64,000 nt of DNA from NCBI GenBank assembly GCA_037892935.1, contig JAYXKI010000003.1, forward strand, positions 1,984,001 through 2,048,000. Reading direction: 5' to 3'. Below the pieces are notes generated by a model. The model searched no databases. It was not told where the DNA came from and saw nothing but the letters and a program-made list of their open reading frames with translations. The position numbers and the translations under genes are program-made. This DNA is from Phlebopus portentosus (Eukaryota > Basidiomycota > Agaricomycetes > Boletales > Boletinellaceae). Positions 23,277 to 35,141 of the stretch are shown here, piece by piece (position 1 is the first letter of the stretch; the number at the start of each line of letters is the position of its first letter).

Positions 23277-24951
23277 ATGGCCAATCCTCTCGTACAAGTC
23301 ACAGTCGAGCACCCCCAGTACATGCAGACCTTTGTCGTCTGCGTGCCACCGGCGGGCACAGTGAGCGACATTAAGCATGAAATAGTCCGGGCTTGTCCAG
23401 GAAATCCTCGCGTAGAGGGTCAGCGACTAATCAGCAAAGGGCGTATCCTTGACGATGGCGAAAGGCTAGAGTCTTTGTGGGCCGTGAGTCGTCTCTTGTC
23501 TTCCGCTCTGTAAGGCACCTAGCTCAAGTGATGACTATGTAAGGCTCCCGACGATGCACGAGTAGTGCACTTGGCAGTCAATCCATTATCTTGGTCGACG
23601 AGTCCACCAAAGGTTCCTGCAGTTGACGAGACTGCATCCCCAGCACTTCAAGCATACGACGAGATACTATCGAGGGAAGCCGAAATTGATCAGCCCATGA
23701 ATGAGATCCCGACCACACCTCCCCCTACGTTGCCGCAATTCCAGACGTTACCTTTCATCAGCCATATGCATCACAGGGCCTTGCGTGCTCTGTCTCCGTC
23801 AACACCACCAGCTGCTCCCGGAGCTGATGGATCAGAATCTGCGAGGGCATTTGCTAAGACGGCTCTTCGGGCAGCTAATTACCCGTGGCCGGGAATCTTT
23901 GACGCGGAGTTTCCTGGTCCGTCAGAGGGCGGCGTTACATACGACTTCACTTTGGTTGGGTACGTCTAATAGGTATCTACAGCACTCTGTCTTGGCTGAC
24001 TTCTACACTAGTGGAAAACCGTACTTAGAAAACTTGACACCCTATGCCACGCCTACACCTCGTCAACAACACGCTTTGAATGTCTTGTCTTACACCTTCC
24101 CGCTCCTTACTCTTGATTACAGTCAACTAAACGCCACTTCAACCAATCATGCCAACATTGTCAACACTGTGCACAACAACGCAATCCCACAGCCTAATTT
24201 AATCCCAAACCTCGGTGCCGGGGCAGCGCGTGTGGACGCGAACGGTCGGAACGTGATCGCTGTCCGAGTCAACATGCGGGAACTCCTTACACCTTTGGTT
24301 CACTTGTTCATCCGTACCCTTATTCTCCTTTACTTCTTTTCTCCTGCTAGAAAACCCGTCTTCGGTATTCTGCTTGGAGCTTATATGCTGTATGAGGCGT
24401 GGGGTGCTGTACGTGGAGCAATATTCGATGCTGGTCCTCTAAACGGGAATGACGATAGAGCTCGTCAGAATGAGCGCCGACGTCCTGCGCAAGCCGGAAA
24501 CGGCGCTGCTCCCGCTCCACCTCCGAATGGGATGCCTCCTGCGCAGAATCCCGGAGCAGCGGCCGCAGCGAACGTAGAAGCAGCCATCGAACATCTCGCA
24601 CAGGCAGCTCTGGAAGTTGAATCACGCTGGCTCGAAACTGATGCACCGGATCCCGGTCTTGCCTATAGGATCATTCGCTTCGTCTTCCTCCTCGTTCTGT
24701 CGGTCCATCCGGCGTTTTGGAATCGTCGACGTGCGGCTCTTAGAGCGCGCGAGGGCCGCTTGAGGACCGAAGCGAATGCTATAGAGGCTGTCGCTAGGCA
24801 ACATGCTGAGGGCGAAAGCAGCGAAGGCGGGGCTGGCGATGAACGTGCCCGTCAGGCACGTCAGCAGATTATCCAGAGGAATGAGAGACGACCTGCGTGG
24901 ATCCGGGAGTACATCGACCGAGTTAGAAGGGGGGATTGGGTGGACGATTGA
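23277..24951 (+). CDS. HERP/Usa1-like ubiquitin-domain ER membrane protein
   Basis: Likely ERAD factor of the Hrd1 ligase complex. Three exons (23277-23483, 23544-23959, 24012-24951) give 520 aa. Residues 1-80 are a ubiquitin-like domain (LVQVTVEHPQYMQTFVVCVP, then GQRLISKGRILDDGERLESLW). A long Pro-rich linker follows. About residues 300-345 are hydrophobic (LVHLFIRTLILLYFFSPARK, VFGILLGAYMLYEAW), then a Pro/Ala linker, an amphipathic helix and a further hydrophobic segment (YRIIRFVFLLVLSVHP). This is the HERPUD layout. An upstream in-frame ATG at 23190 would add 29 residues, but the ubiquitin fold starts right after Met 23277, so I chose that. Confidence 0.8.
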
Positions 24952-25189
24952 TACACAATAAAGACTTCGCATATCTTGTCGCCCTGCTTTGTGTATGGAT
25001 ATCGCTCCAGTTTGTAAAATTTATGGTAGTACTGCATGCTATAATCCTTTGGAGGTTCTTCTCCTTGCTCGGATACACCCTCGGTTTTCGCGCTCACATG
25101 ACGTTTTCAAGTTGTTCGGAATCAATGCAGTTTATTAATTTATAATGCAAACGAACAATGCGAATGAGGAAGTGGGATAACTTGTCATG

Positions 25190-27055
25190 TCAATAATCGT
25201 CCTCGGGATTCAGGATGAGCTTCATCTTCCATGTCTTGGTATCATCGTCGGATTCATCTTCCGCCCATAATATATCCTCATCTTTGACTTCTCTCCGTAG
25301 TTCGATCTCGGTGGCATCCAGGACTTCGTCTACACCGTTAATATCCACGTCTGCATCCTCTTCTCGCATCTTCCGCTGAGCCATCTCATCTTCATCTTCC
25401 TGCAAGCCAACAAACGGGAAATCAGTCACCATGAAGGTAGAAAGGTAGTCGGGAGAATGGAGCTAGTAAAACATCTGAACTTACAATATCAAACTCGTCT
25501 TCTCGTTCTTCGTATTCGACGTTCTCGTCACACTCTTCAAACCCACCAGCAAACGCCCCCCATCTCTCCGGTGTTGGACAGTGCCAGAGAAGGATATCAC
25601 CTGTCTTTGTTGTTGAGGCTATTGCTGGTACTTTTGGATGCCACTATATAAAGAGACGCGATGTGAGTTCGGCTGGTGAAGTACAGAAGACTGAAGCGCA
25701 CAGTAACATCTAGTAAAGGTTCCCTCCCGCCATCAAGCGTCGTTGCGTATTGTCCGTCTGATGAGATGTCCCAGATGTAGATTTTATGCGTCGCGGGATC
25801 CGCAGAGCCTTTCTTCCATCATGAATGAAACGGTACGAAGTTTGTGAGCTGCTTTCTTACCTCCAGCTAACCACTCTCCATCTGGACTATATGCCATATT
25901 GTGCCATGCAACTCTACTAATTGGGTCGCTAAACTTGTATGCTGGCTCGAGTTCCTGTTCCTCCTCCTCGAGCTGAAAAGGGAATGTGAGAGGGAGGTTG
26001 AACTGTCGGAGAGTACGGTCAGAGGAGTTCGTTATGAGACGTCTAGAAAGAACTTCGTTGAGATGAAGATGCGGCTGAGATTTGTTTAAGGTGTATTATA
26101 CCTTCCATATTTTGCGAAACTTAGGCCTTTCATGATACCTGCTCCGGAAATTCTGTAGCGACATACAAGCTACAAACGTTCAGATACAAGTCCGTTGTAC
26201 ACTAGAGAAGTATAAGACGCACGATCTTGGTTCGAGTATTGAACACCAGAATAGAGCCGTGAGAGGTCCCTACAAATACGTGCTTTCCTGATGGATCGAA
26301 ACGGGCACAGGTAGGAGGAGATCTGGTCCAGAAGGATTGACATTTGGCACAGTACAATCTACAATCATCAGAGAAGCGTACCGATGCATGTATTCCTCTT
26401 CATCTTCAGTCTCAACTAACTCGATACGACTTCTGTGTGCCCTTCGTGAATCCACAATATACACCTCGCCAACTGCCAACAGGACAAGAACAATTTTCCT
26501 GAACTCATCAGCATGACTTTAGAAACGAAAAATTTACAACATACGGACATGTTTCGGGGGTGGAACATGGCAGACAGCACAGGTGCGTCGAAGCGTATGG
26601 TTGAATGCCGTCGTGGCGAGAACATTTCCGAAGCCAGATCCCATATTATGATATTCCAATCCTTGGACGTCGTAAGTAGGTATCGAGAGTTTCTCGACCA
26701 GCTATCGTATTTACACAACGAGGCAAAATGCAGAACGTAGTTTTCGTTAATCAGATACACAAGAAAAGTTAGAAGCAAGCCACGCACTCACTCAACACTA
26801 GTGATCATCTTGACATGGCCTTCGACTCTACGAATGAGAGATTTTGTGTCGAGATCCCATATGAAGGCCCTCCCATCTGGACGTGCGCCAACGATGTATT
26901 TTCCTGAAGGGTCATACCGCGAGAAGGAGGCACCTGAGGGAAGAGATGTGAGAACGGCGGTCGGGTATGCGATATCTCTGAGAGGATCTAAATAATAGTC
27001 AGGGTAGAGATTTCCTTAAAGTTGCTTGATACTGACTGAGACTGGAGCCGTTCAT
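25190..27055 (-). CDS. SWD1: COMPASS (Set1C) WD40 subunit Swd1/RbBP5
   Basis: Core subunit of the H3K4 methyltransferase complex. Ten exons (27055-27037, 26987-26792, 26701-26549, 26498-26382, 26322-26223, 26169-26102, 26042-25861, 25808-25702, 25643-25485, 25399-25190) give 436 aa. WD repeats: FIWDLDTKSLIRRVEGHVKM, LTTSKDWNIIIWDL, VFVGTSHGSILVFNTRTK, NSSDRTLRQFNLP, HKIYIWDISSDGQY, TTKTGDILLWHCP. The acidic tail (FDIEDEDEM and following) is the segment that binds Ash2/Bre2 and Set1 in relatives. The first coding exon is only 19 nt and one donor is GTCCGT. It shares a 111-bp divergent region with TTI2. Confidence 0.92.
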
Positions 27056-27166
27056 TGCGGCCGTTTGAGTATAGTCGCGAAAGAGATGTATGTAAGTTAC
27101 ATGTAGACGAGGACGCGGTCGGACAGTCACACGCGTTGTTTGTTCTCGTTTGTTCCTTACTCTCTC
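27056..27166. promoter_or_regulatory. short divergent promoter region, SWD1 / TTI2
   Basis: Only 111 bp separate the two start codons, so initiation signals and 5' leaders must overlap or be very short. No TATA box is clear. Confidence 0.6.
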
Positions 27167-28705
27167 ATGACCACGTCCGCAAGCCTTACTGAGGGCCTCA
27201 AAATTCCTGAAAACTTCAAATTTAAGACTCTTAAAGATCCAGATGTTACTCTGTGGAATCTTGCTTGTCAAGACGTCCTGAAGAGAGCGCGGGCACAGGA
27301 TGCTCAAACCATTGCATCCATCGCTCAGCTAACTGGACAGGAAGACTGGCTGGCTGATAATACCCGCCGTCTTGCGCAAGGTAGTTGGCAAATTCATATA
27401 GTACATCCCTTGGCTGACGCTTTCTACAGAAATTCTGGACCCAACTGATATAAATACCGAACTTGTAAAATCTGTTCTGGAGAATCACGTCAAACCACTG
27501 TTCTTAACCAATCCGCATCCTCAACTGAACCTGTCAACCGGCCGCGCACTCCATCGTAGTGCTGGTGGTTCTATGGCAGCGCAAGACTACTATGATGAAC
27601 AAGCTTGGAAGAACCATCCGGGTCTTGCGAACGTGATTTCGTGGTGCATACGACGCATTTCTGTGAGTATTTCGGAGTTCTCGCTTGAGCTAAACGGTAC
27701 TAAATGTGAGTTTAGCAAGACGATTACGAGCAAGCATGGCACCTACTTATACCGCCAGTCATGACTTTCCTAGATGACCATCAATCACCGTACAAATTGC
27801 GGGGTGTTATGCTAGTCTCCGACCTGCTTGAGAAGGTGCCAGTGACGATATTGAAGCGAACCGGTATAGATCAACTTCTGATAGCGGTGAGTTTGCCGCT
27901 TCGAATGCTCGTCTCTTTCTTTCTGAGCTTCTTCCAAGTCATTATTTAGAGCCATTATGAACATTCATGACAATCTGAGTCCGCGACTCATCCGAACAAC
28001 TGTTCCAGTTGTCCAACGATTGATAGACATGACGACTTCGCCCGATTCCACGGAACGTTTTGACCAGCTGTGTAATCTCTTAGGAGATCATATCATTGGC
28101 GCGATATGGGTCTTCGCATCCCGTGAACGCGAGACGATCGAAGCATCGATGGATACCTTACCATCGGTCGTTCAAGCTTTGGGCACCGGCACTGTGCGAT
28201 ACCTCAAAGTATGGTTCTTTACCTCCTTCTGTTCACTGTTTCTGAGCACTTCATATAGGCACTAATCCCGCAATGCATACATAGCATCATCCTGAACGAA
28301 CTCGTACCTCGCTCTAGATCTCTCGAAGTTGCCGCTCTGAGAGCTCTCCTTTCTGTAATCCAAGCGTGCTCGCCTCGGATGCACTGCTGGAAAGGCACAA
28401 TCATCGACGGCGTTGGGAAGTATTGGGTAATGAGATGTGAAAGCCAAGAGAAAACAAAAGGTTAGCACTCCGTGAAACGATTACAAAGTCGAAAAAACTG
28501 AGTTATGTCATAGAGGATGAAATAGCATATAGTCTTGTTCGGGATATATTCACGGAGCTATCCAAAGCCTGTCCATCCGTGCTAGAGGTAAATGACGTTA
28601 TCAGGCATATCTCAAATCTTTTACTAAATGCCCCTACTTCAGGACGAGTATCCTCGTTTGTTACAAGTGGAGCCAAATCTCTTGCAAAGCATCATCGCAC
28701 GTTAG
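27167..28705 (+). CDS. TTI2: Tti2-like subunit of the TTT (Tel2-Tti1-Tti2) complex
   Basis: TTT is an Hsp90 co-chaperone that stabilises PIKK kinases (TOR, ATM, ATR types). Proposed exons 27167-27380, 27430-27662, 27716-27890, 27952-28208, 28259-28460, 28514-28587, 28643-28705 (405 aa). Diagnostic segments: GLANVISWCIRRIS, EQAWHLLIPPVMTFLDDHQS, RGVMLVSDLLEKVP, VRYLKALIPQCIHSIILNEL, RALLSVIQACSPRMHCWKGT, DIFTELSKACPSVLE. The third intron is a problem. The ideal donor (27887, GTGAGT) and acceptor (27949) leave a stop after seven codons. A weak GTTTGC donor at 27891 with an AG at 27951 restores the frame. The function rests on the HEAT-like pattern. Confidence 0.65.
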
Positions 28706-29632
28706 GCTTCACATAAAGCGAGACCTTTCGTGCACCTTCTCTGCTTTTATGACCCGGGCCTGGGATGCTCCAGACAAACTTTTTTGAAAGGTAGGAATGG
28801 TCATATTGGAAGATTTGACGAAGGCTGTCTATATTTTCCTTCTTCGCCTGTAAGGATGCTAGGGAGGCTTAGCTACTCTAGGCCACAGACTCAGCTGTGT
28901 CCGGCCAGTCATTATTCTTGACGAATGGGTACAGGAAGAGCATATGACCGAAGCGGAGCCTGTCTGGAGCATATTCACATTGCGCTGGAAGGATAAAGAT
29001 CGACAAGTTACCTAATTGTTAGGGGAATGGGTATGCCTTTCGAGCGATGCGTGTATGATACTACCATGGGACTCTCCAGCAGTATCTCATTTTTGAAGAT
29101 GGAACTATTTTTCCCTTTCCTCCGAGTTTTTTCCACTAATGTCCATCCTGTCACGCCATAAATACTCGAAGGAATAACAGACTAGCCACCAGTCGTTTCA
29201 CAGAGCGCTGTGGTTGGAAACATTTTAATTCCCTTGTTGAAACCATTCTTTCAGACAGGCAATCAGAGCACCACGACTTTGAACGAACACTGTATGTTTC
29301 CTCATGTGAACCACGATGATACGGGGTCGAGTGGATTGTTTAGTTTATGAACGCGCCTGACGCATGTATCAGAGTCTGCTCATTTTGTCTTTTTCATAAT
29401 CTTGATTCATCTCTTGAAATGCACGCATGGTCGGTAATCACCAGTTATTTCACACGTATCGGAGAAATGCAACATCCACTGTCAGGACGTGATCTAATCT
29501 ATATTCTTTTACATTTCGGCGCAAGAGCAAGTACATGGTCCTCAAGCGCGCGCACGAAAAATACCGTGTCTCTGAATGATCAGTCGATACGTATTCTCTT
29601 TTGTTCCTATAACGTGAATGCAGCGTTAGCGA
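28706..29632. other. convergent intergenic, TTI2 / WDR89
   Basis: 927 bp. Open stretches occur in several frames (for example 28706-28921, continuous with TTI2 past its TAG), but no chain of exons holds together and nothing is recognisable. It could contain a decayed gene. Confidence 0.35.
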
Positions 29633-31188
29633 TCAAGAAGGATTGGGCCATAATAGAAGAAGTTCTACATTTTGCTCACTATCGTCAAACTCTCGTTTTT
29701 GAGGCGGCTCCACATCCATATCAACATGGTGGCCGGTTCCGTTCTGAGAGAACTGGACAGGAGAGGACCAAACAATCAATCTGGCATCTTCGCCTCCGGA
29801 GAGTAGTAAGCCAGCCTACGAAATTCGATATTCAGTGATCACAGACAAAATAGCTGAAAAGGAAATGAAACCGTACGTCTTCGTCCCAGAGGATACTCCG
29901 AACGATCTCGCTGTGGCCGCGCGTGTACAGCTGTTCAAGAGACCACTGATCATCGGATTGGTGAGGCGATACTAACGCAATATCTCCTCTTATTGACAGC
30001 AATATCAGGTTTCAGATAATTAAAAAATCAGTTGGCAATAGAACTGCATACTCATTGGACCCGACGAAAATGTGGAAAGAACCATTGTGCGAATTATGGC
30101 AGTCAATTATGTAGTCGGTCACCCAAGGAAGTGCTGGGTTCGGTTGTACCAGCCGCTCTCGACCAACTTGTTTGATTTGATCGAGCTATCGAGAGAAGCC
30201 AACGATTCAACGTCAGCGCCGATAGGATGGTTACGCTCCAAACTGACCTCATCCGACCAGAAGCTAAGTGTTTCCATATCACTAGCTGCCCATATACCCG
30301 ATCCATCCAAACCTGAATCGCGGTGTAGCCAGCCTGCTTTTGAGATGCTGCATCCCCAGTTGCCAATAGCGGTATTTGACTCATCCTCATCCTCTTCAAG
30401 TGGATTAGAAGTACAAAGTAAACCGTCCGACGAGGCTGAAAGGAGAGTGATAGCGGATCCGTGTTGAGCAAAGTGTACGGCGGTTATGTCATCCGAATGT
30501 GTGGAAGTATGCCGTCGCAGGGGAGCAGAGGGGTTTCTAGGATCCCTTCGCGTTTCTGAGTCAGCAGCACGGAAAGACTGTTCATAATGACTGAGCACAC
30601 CAGTATAATATTACTGCATCTTCTCCTTGTAAGGCGGTTCCGGCAGCAACCAGATTTCCATTTGGAGAAGCATCACAACACAAAAGCGGAACCCTTCTAC
30701 CCAAATTCTGCACTGAAAGAGATTCGATCAAGGGGAATAGAAGCTTCGCTTCGTCAATAAGCTTGGGAACGCATACAAGTTGCGTACTCACTTTGCACAC
30801 CGACCGTTCCAGCGCGTTCATCCCATGTCTTCACCCTGCCATCTGCACCACAACTCAGGAGGACATCATGAGCACCCTGAAGGAGTCGCGCGGTGCGCAT
30901 ATAAGAGATTCCTTCGGTGTGTCCGGGTAGAGAGCGGACGATCACCCGGGGATCTGATTTATCAAGGATGCAAATTGCGTTTGAGGGCGACGAGGCGGCG
31001 GCCGCGTAGTGAGACTGTAGCTCAGCGATCGAGAGAACATAGGAGCTTTCTGGGAATGTTACTGTGCTCAGAGGACGACTGCTGTCCACGAAAGCTGCAG
31101 AAAGCTTGAGCGTGTTACTTGTCATGTTGGTTCGAAGCCAGAGAACCAAGGAGGACATGTTAATTTTGAGCAAAAATGTGTCGATCAT
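29633..31188 (-). CDS. WDR89: WD40 repeat protein WDR89
   Basis: A small WD40 propeller of unknown function, conserved from fungi to animals. Six exons (31188-30792, 30712-30601, 30545-30248, 30185-30052, 29988-29877, 29815-29633) give 411 aa. Repeats: VLLSCGADGRVKTWDERAG, GTALQGEDAVILYW, HSDDITAVHFAQHGSAITLL, SASSDGLLCTSN, WGCSISKAGWLH (a WDR89 hallmark), WVTDYIIDC, LLLSGGEDARLIVW. An apparent stop near 30116 disappears when the intron 30247-30186 is removed. The start is uncertain: Met 31188, 31158 or 31125 are in one frame, and the domain begins just after the last. Confidence 0.85.
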
Positions 31189-31656
31189 ATCATGTCGATC
31201 AGTGGTGCATGTTTCGATTCTGACGTAAGATGATCTGTTACTGCGAGGGCTCGGATATTAGCCATCACTTCATTCAAATTTCGTTTCACACCTCCTCTTA
31301 CACACCCATCTTACCTCAGTTTTTGCGTCGCTGGTCTCGTCCTCTTGTACTCACTTTTCATCGACCTTCACTCCTTTGGTCGACTTTTATCTCGTTGAAG
31401 CTATTCAACACTACAGAAGGTTCCGTTGCTTCTACGTCTTGCGGTAGTAACCTCGGCCCTTTCGCTCGTTTCTATCTCGCACTCGTTTTATACCGCCTCC
31501 GAGAGTCGTTTGGAGGCAGATCATCCTACCTTCCTGCGTTTGTTGTCTGTCAGTTGACGAGCGCCATTTGCTTAATACATTTGTGTTGAGCTCTTGAAAT
31601 TCTCGAATGTCTGGTGAGAGTCGAAGTGCCACGGATTGCTGAAATAGACAAGTCTG
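31189..31656. promoter_or_regulatory. divergent intergenic, WDR89 / orphan membrane protein
   Basis: 468 bp, strongly CT-rich on the plus strand from about 31280 to 31520, as in fungal 5' leaders and core promoters. Confidence 0.4.
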
Positions 31657-32223
31657 ATGAGAGCCTTGGCGACACGATTTAGTTCCTCCACGCCGTCATC
31701 GTCTTCCACAGCGCTTGGATTGGAAGCTGATACCTCCTCCTCTTGGTGTGTCTTAGCCAATCACCTCAGTGATCTTGTATCTGAAGCCTATCTTTCAGAT
31801 CTCTCAAAACCCATCGTCGACGACAATGCAGCGCTTCCCGCGATAATCGTCACTCCTTCCTCACCCAAGGGCTCGCGCGACTTCCAAATCGCCTTCTTAG
31901 CCCCACCTGAGGAGGTAACGCTCTGCAAACGCGTCTTCTCGCGTGTAAGCAAGAATTCTGGTTCCGGCCCGAGCTCAAGCGCGACGTTCCCGCAATTCAG
32001 GCCGCGAGCTTTGTTCCTCTTGTTTATCCCCATCTTCCTCTTGTTCTGCCATGTTCTCGTACATCGTCTCGGCACGTATCACCCGCATTTGCATTTTGAT
32101 ATGCATACGCAAGGCAGTATTGCTCATGTCACGGACGGCGAGGGGGAAGGCTGGTTCGACTTTCATGATTACCGGGAACCACGACATGCGAGGGGCCTTG
32201 TCATCGACGAAGACCCTTTGTAA
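31657..32223 (+). CDS. orphan single-pass membrane protein, 188 aa
   Basis: An intronless ATG-started frame. The N-terminal 110 residues are Ser/Pro-rich and polar; one strong hydrophobic segment (ALFLLFIPIFLLFCHVLVHR, about residues 127-146) follows. The C-terminal 40 residues are His/Asp/Glu-rich (HPHLHFDMHTQG, DGEGEGWFDFHDY) and end DEDPL. There is no signal peptide and no known domain. The composition contrast across the membrane segment looks protein-like, and a T-rich 3' flank follows. I do not recognise the family. Confidence 0.5.
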   Translation: MRALATRFSSSTPSSSSTALGLEADTSSSWCVLANHLSDLVSEAYLSDLSKPIVDDNAALPAIIVTPSSPKGSRDFQIAFLAPPEEVTLCKRVFSRVSKNSGSGPSSSATFPQFRPRALFLLFIPIFLLFCHVLVHRLGTYHPHLHFDMHTQGSIAHVTDGEGEGWFDFHDYREPRHARGLVIDEDPL

Positions 32224-33342
32224 TTTGGCAATCAAGCCTGGTCGATTTAACTGGTGTTCTCGCAAGATGGCCAATAGGCTTTATTTATTGCTATGTGCGC
32301 GTTTTGCTTTGCAATTGAAAGATCTTTTGTTTCTGGTTTTACCAGCAGAATGTCTCGAGATTGTTTATATTCGGATCGGATTGGCTGTCGATCCAGGATC
32401 GCGGCGTCTTTTTTTCTTCGGAACTCGTGGAAATTTTGGATATACCTTGGAATATTACTCTGGCGTTTCCCCTTGTCCATTACTTATCTTTTTCTTTCAC
32501 TCGCTGTGCCTTTCTTTCTATCATTGTCAACACGCTTCGGTCTTCGTTCTTGTCTTGTCTTTGCGCTTTGTGTTTGAGACCATACCAGTTACGAGCTTTT
32601 GATGGGTCACGGAATAGACATGAATGGATTTCGGATCATTCTCGAGCCTTCGGATATCGCATTGTTTTCGGCCTCTGTTTTTCTGAGCTGACGGCAAACT
32701 CGTGAAGAGGACCCGTCCGATGCGGATCTATGGTCATCATTGTCTTGGCATGAGGCGGATCACTGTCAACAGTTGTACGGCGCTAACTCAGTGCTAACTC
32801 TCGGCGCGGTGCCGGTGGCGCTAATGCGCACCGCTTGGTTCTTCAGTATTCGAAGGTACACACTAGTCTACAGAGCAATACGAGAAATCAGATGACTTGG
32901 TGAACTTGATGATTATGCCAGTGGTCATGTCCACCTCGAGTGAGTGTATCTTGTCAGTGGCCGCAAGTCATATGATGTTGTTAAATCTTCCACGGACGTC
33001 GCGACGCAAAGACAAACGTCTGATGAGGAGATGAATAAAATTTTGTGTAATAATTTTGATACGATAGAGTGACTGAGTAGGCGATGTACCGCCCATCAGA
33101 GAAGCCAGGCACGACGCCTGAACGCGGGTGATCAAGTCATTCTTAAGTTGGACTCGCGGATCGACGCCTACGCAAACATAAACCACGCACGCTACCTACC
33201 CAAGTCCTTGAGTCGGTATAAATTAGACCGAGAATGGTCTTGACTCGTCTTATTCCCCCTTTCTTGTCTCTAACGACGTTGACCGCCGTTTAGCGCCTAC
33301 GTCTCTCCCTACACCTCCTGTCTTTGACGCGCTCATTGCACC
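32224..33342. other. intergenic, T-rich 3' flank then MARVEL gene 1 promoter
   Basis: 1119 bp. 32280-32580 is T-rich and supports chance ORFs in all three plus frames. 32780-32840 has repeated GGCGCTAA/GTGCTAA units around GCGCTAATGCGC. A TATA box lies at 33217. Confidence 0.4.
33217..33223 (+). promoter_or_regulatory. TATA box of MARVEL gene 1
   Basis: TATAAATTAG begins 126 bp before the start codon and is followed by a CT-rich initiator-like stretch (33245-33320). Confidence 0.5.
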
Positions 33343-34341
33343 ATGGCGCCGCAGAATTTCCTATGGTTGGCCCGCATTGGCATTTTCGGTGCGTACAAGC
33401 AACTGAATTCTATGTATCAGAGCGTCTGACTGACAAAACTTCCCGGCCGACGTCGACGACAGGCACCCTTCTCCTCTTCTCCCTGATCGAGATGGCCCTA
33501 GGCGCAGCCTACATTGCGAAGCTCGATGATCTTGGCTTCAGCTCACCAGATTTCGCCGGGCTCGCGGTTGCGATTTCAGTCATAACGTTGATTGTCATCA
33601 CACCCATGTTAGTCTCCTCCTCGCTCAGCGTGTCTTCCATTGCTTTAGGAGCGTGTGATCTGACGGTGCATTTCGTTGCCTACCTTGCGCAGGCTTGCTA
33701 TTGATTTTGTCCGGAGAGGCGCAGTAACTTCGTGGGTTATCGTGGAGTTGGGTGTTACCGGTATGTATACAGGCTGTTCTCAATATCGAAAGCTCCCGCG
33801 ATAGTTACTGAGCGTTGGTTGAAGGGGTCTTGATGATTCTATGGTTGGCAACGGCCGCGACCACTGCCGATTTCACCGACGGCACTGTTGACTGCGATGG
33901 TCTGAGAGGTACATCAATACTGGCTACCTTTCTTGGGAGGAATAATAACATAATGACATTTTCTCCTTGAATCAGGCGATTCTGAATTTATCTGCCGTAC
34001 ATACCAGGCCATCGAAGCGTTTGCATTCATCAACTGGTTGCTCCGTGCGTATTCCCGCCAACCTTGTATTGAAGGATCATCCTTGGCTGATTTATTTAAC
34101 CCGTCTCAGTCTTGTTCTATTTCAGTGCCCTCATCGGCTTCTCTGTCACCGCCCAAGTTCGCAGGAACCCGCCTTGGCGTGGGACGGTTCGCGACACGGA
34201 CTTCCTTGCGAGGAATCCGACGCCAGTGGTCGTGCCGATGGCTCAACAGCCTATGTATCCTGCTGTGAGTACTTGGTGTCCTTTTTGCGTTACTTAAGAA
34301 GGACTGAATAGTAGTATTCACTCGTTCCAATGCAGGCCTAA
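33343..34341 (+). CDS. tetraspan MARVEL-like membrane protein 1
   Basis: Seven exons (33343-33388, 33463-33607, 33693-33760, 33825-33908, 33976-34044, 34110-34264, 34336-34341) give 190 aa. Four hydrophobic segments: LLLFSLIEMALGAAYIA, GLAVAISVITLIVITPML, VIVELGVTGVLMILWLATAA and FINWLLLFYFSALIGFSV. A loop before TM4 holds two Cys (VDCDGL and FICRTY), and the tail is WRGTVRDTDFLARNPTP. This is the MARVEL pattern of fungal plasma-membrane/eisosome (Nce102-like) proteins. The last intron leaves only GCC TAA as a final exon; reading through GTGAGT at 34265 would add nine residues. It is paralogous to the next gene. Confidence 0.82.
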
Positions 34342-35141
34342 ACGTGACAGCAAATTTAAATTTGATATATGAAACGAAGATTGAGTGATCCAATTGGTTT
34401 CTGATGATACCTGCCTGGCTTTTATTCCCTTTATCTCTGACTGAATCTCTATCTTGTTCGTTTCCCTTATGGCCAGTGTTTCTATAATATTCTGTATTTT
34501 GTTATCTTATCCTCGACTGATCTGTCAGACTTGTCGATCGCGTCGAAATAGGAAACGCCTTTGAGTGGCTGTGTCTCAAAGAGTTCGTCTCTCGACCTCC
34601 TCCAACAAAGGTATCAAACGAGCGCAACAATCCCGCCCAACTGAGCCTCACCTGCCAGCTACCTTTATGATCGCACATTAATCCTGCGCCTTTGTTTACA
34701 CTGCAACTGCTGTTTTTATCTAGCGTGGGGACACAACAATCAAAAGTACATGTAGTCCTGTGACTGCCCAAAATGTAGACCAAAAGTCCGTTTTGTATTC
34801 AAATCGATATTAATCAGATGGGTGCGTCGGGGATTGGGCACGCGGAAACGCCGACATTAATCAATGCCAGGTACATACGTGCTTGTCGCAGTTACCATTT
34901 GTGGATTAGCGCTCTGCCTCCCTGTCTGAACACTTATTTTTAGAAACGGAACTCGTTTCCAGCTGTCTCGCTTCAAGTTGTTGATGATGATCGTGTTGCA
35001 CTGGTGAAAGGGCCACCTGGGTGGTATAAGGTGACCACTGACGAAAGGACCGGGTACCCGTTGATTGGTTTCTGCTCATACACCCCGACTTCTGTCCTTT
35101 CTTTGCTTCCTTCAATCCTCTCTTTGTATTGCTACTTTGCT
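34342..35141. other. intergenic between the two MARVEL paralogs
   Basis: 800 bp holding the 3' end of gene 1 and the promoter of gene 2 (TATA-like element at 35025). No coding frame is convincing. Confidence 0.4.
35025..35030 (+). promoter_or_regulatory. TATA-like element of MARVEL gene 2
   Basis: TATAAG lies 117 bp before the start codon, close to the 126 bp seen for paralog 1, inside a GGTGGTATAAGGTGACCAC near-palindrome. Confidence 0.4.

Noticed and set aside
29347..29838. A 163-codon plus-strand ORF
   Set aside because: It overlaps the last WDR89 exon on the opposite strand and has no protein-like features in the non-overlapping part.
30119..30120. Apparent frameshift in WDR89 at the stop after QHFLG
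   Set aside because: A normal intron (30247-30186, GTCAGT..GATAG) removes it and gives the conserved WVTDYIIDC, so no damage is needed.
32247..32705. Several overlapping hydrophobic ORFs
   Set aside because: T-rich sequence encodes Phe/Leu/Ser in any frame; the three frames are equally open, as expected for a 3' untranslated region.
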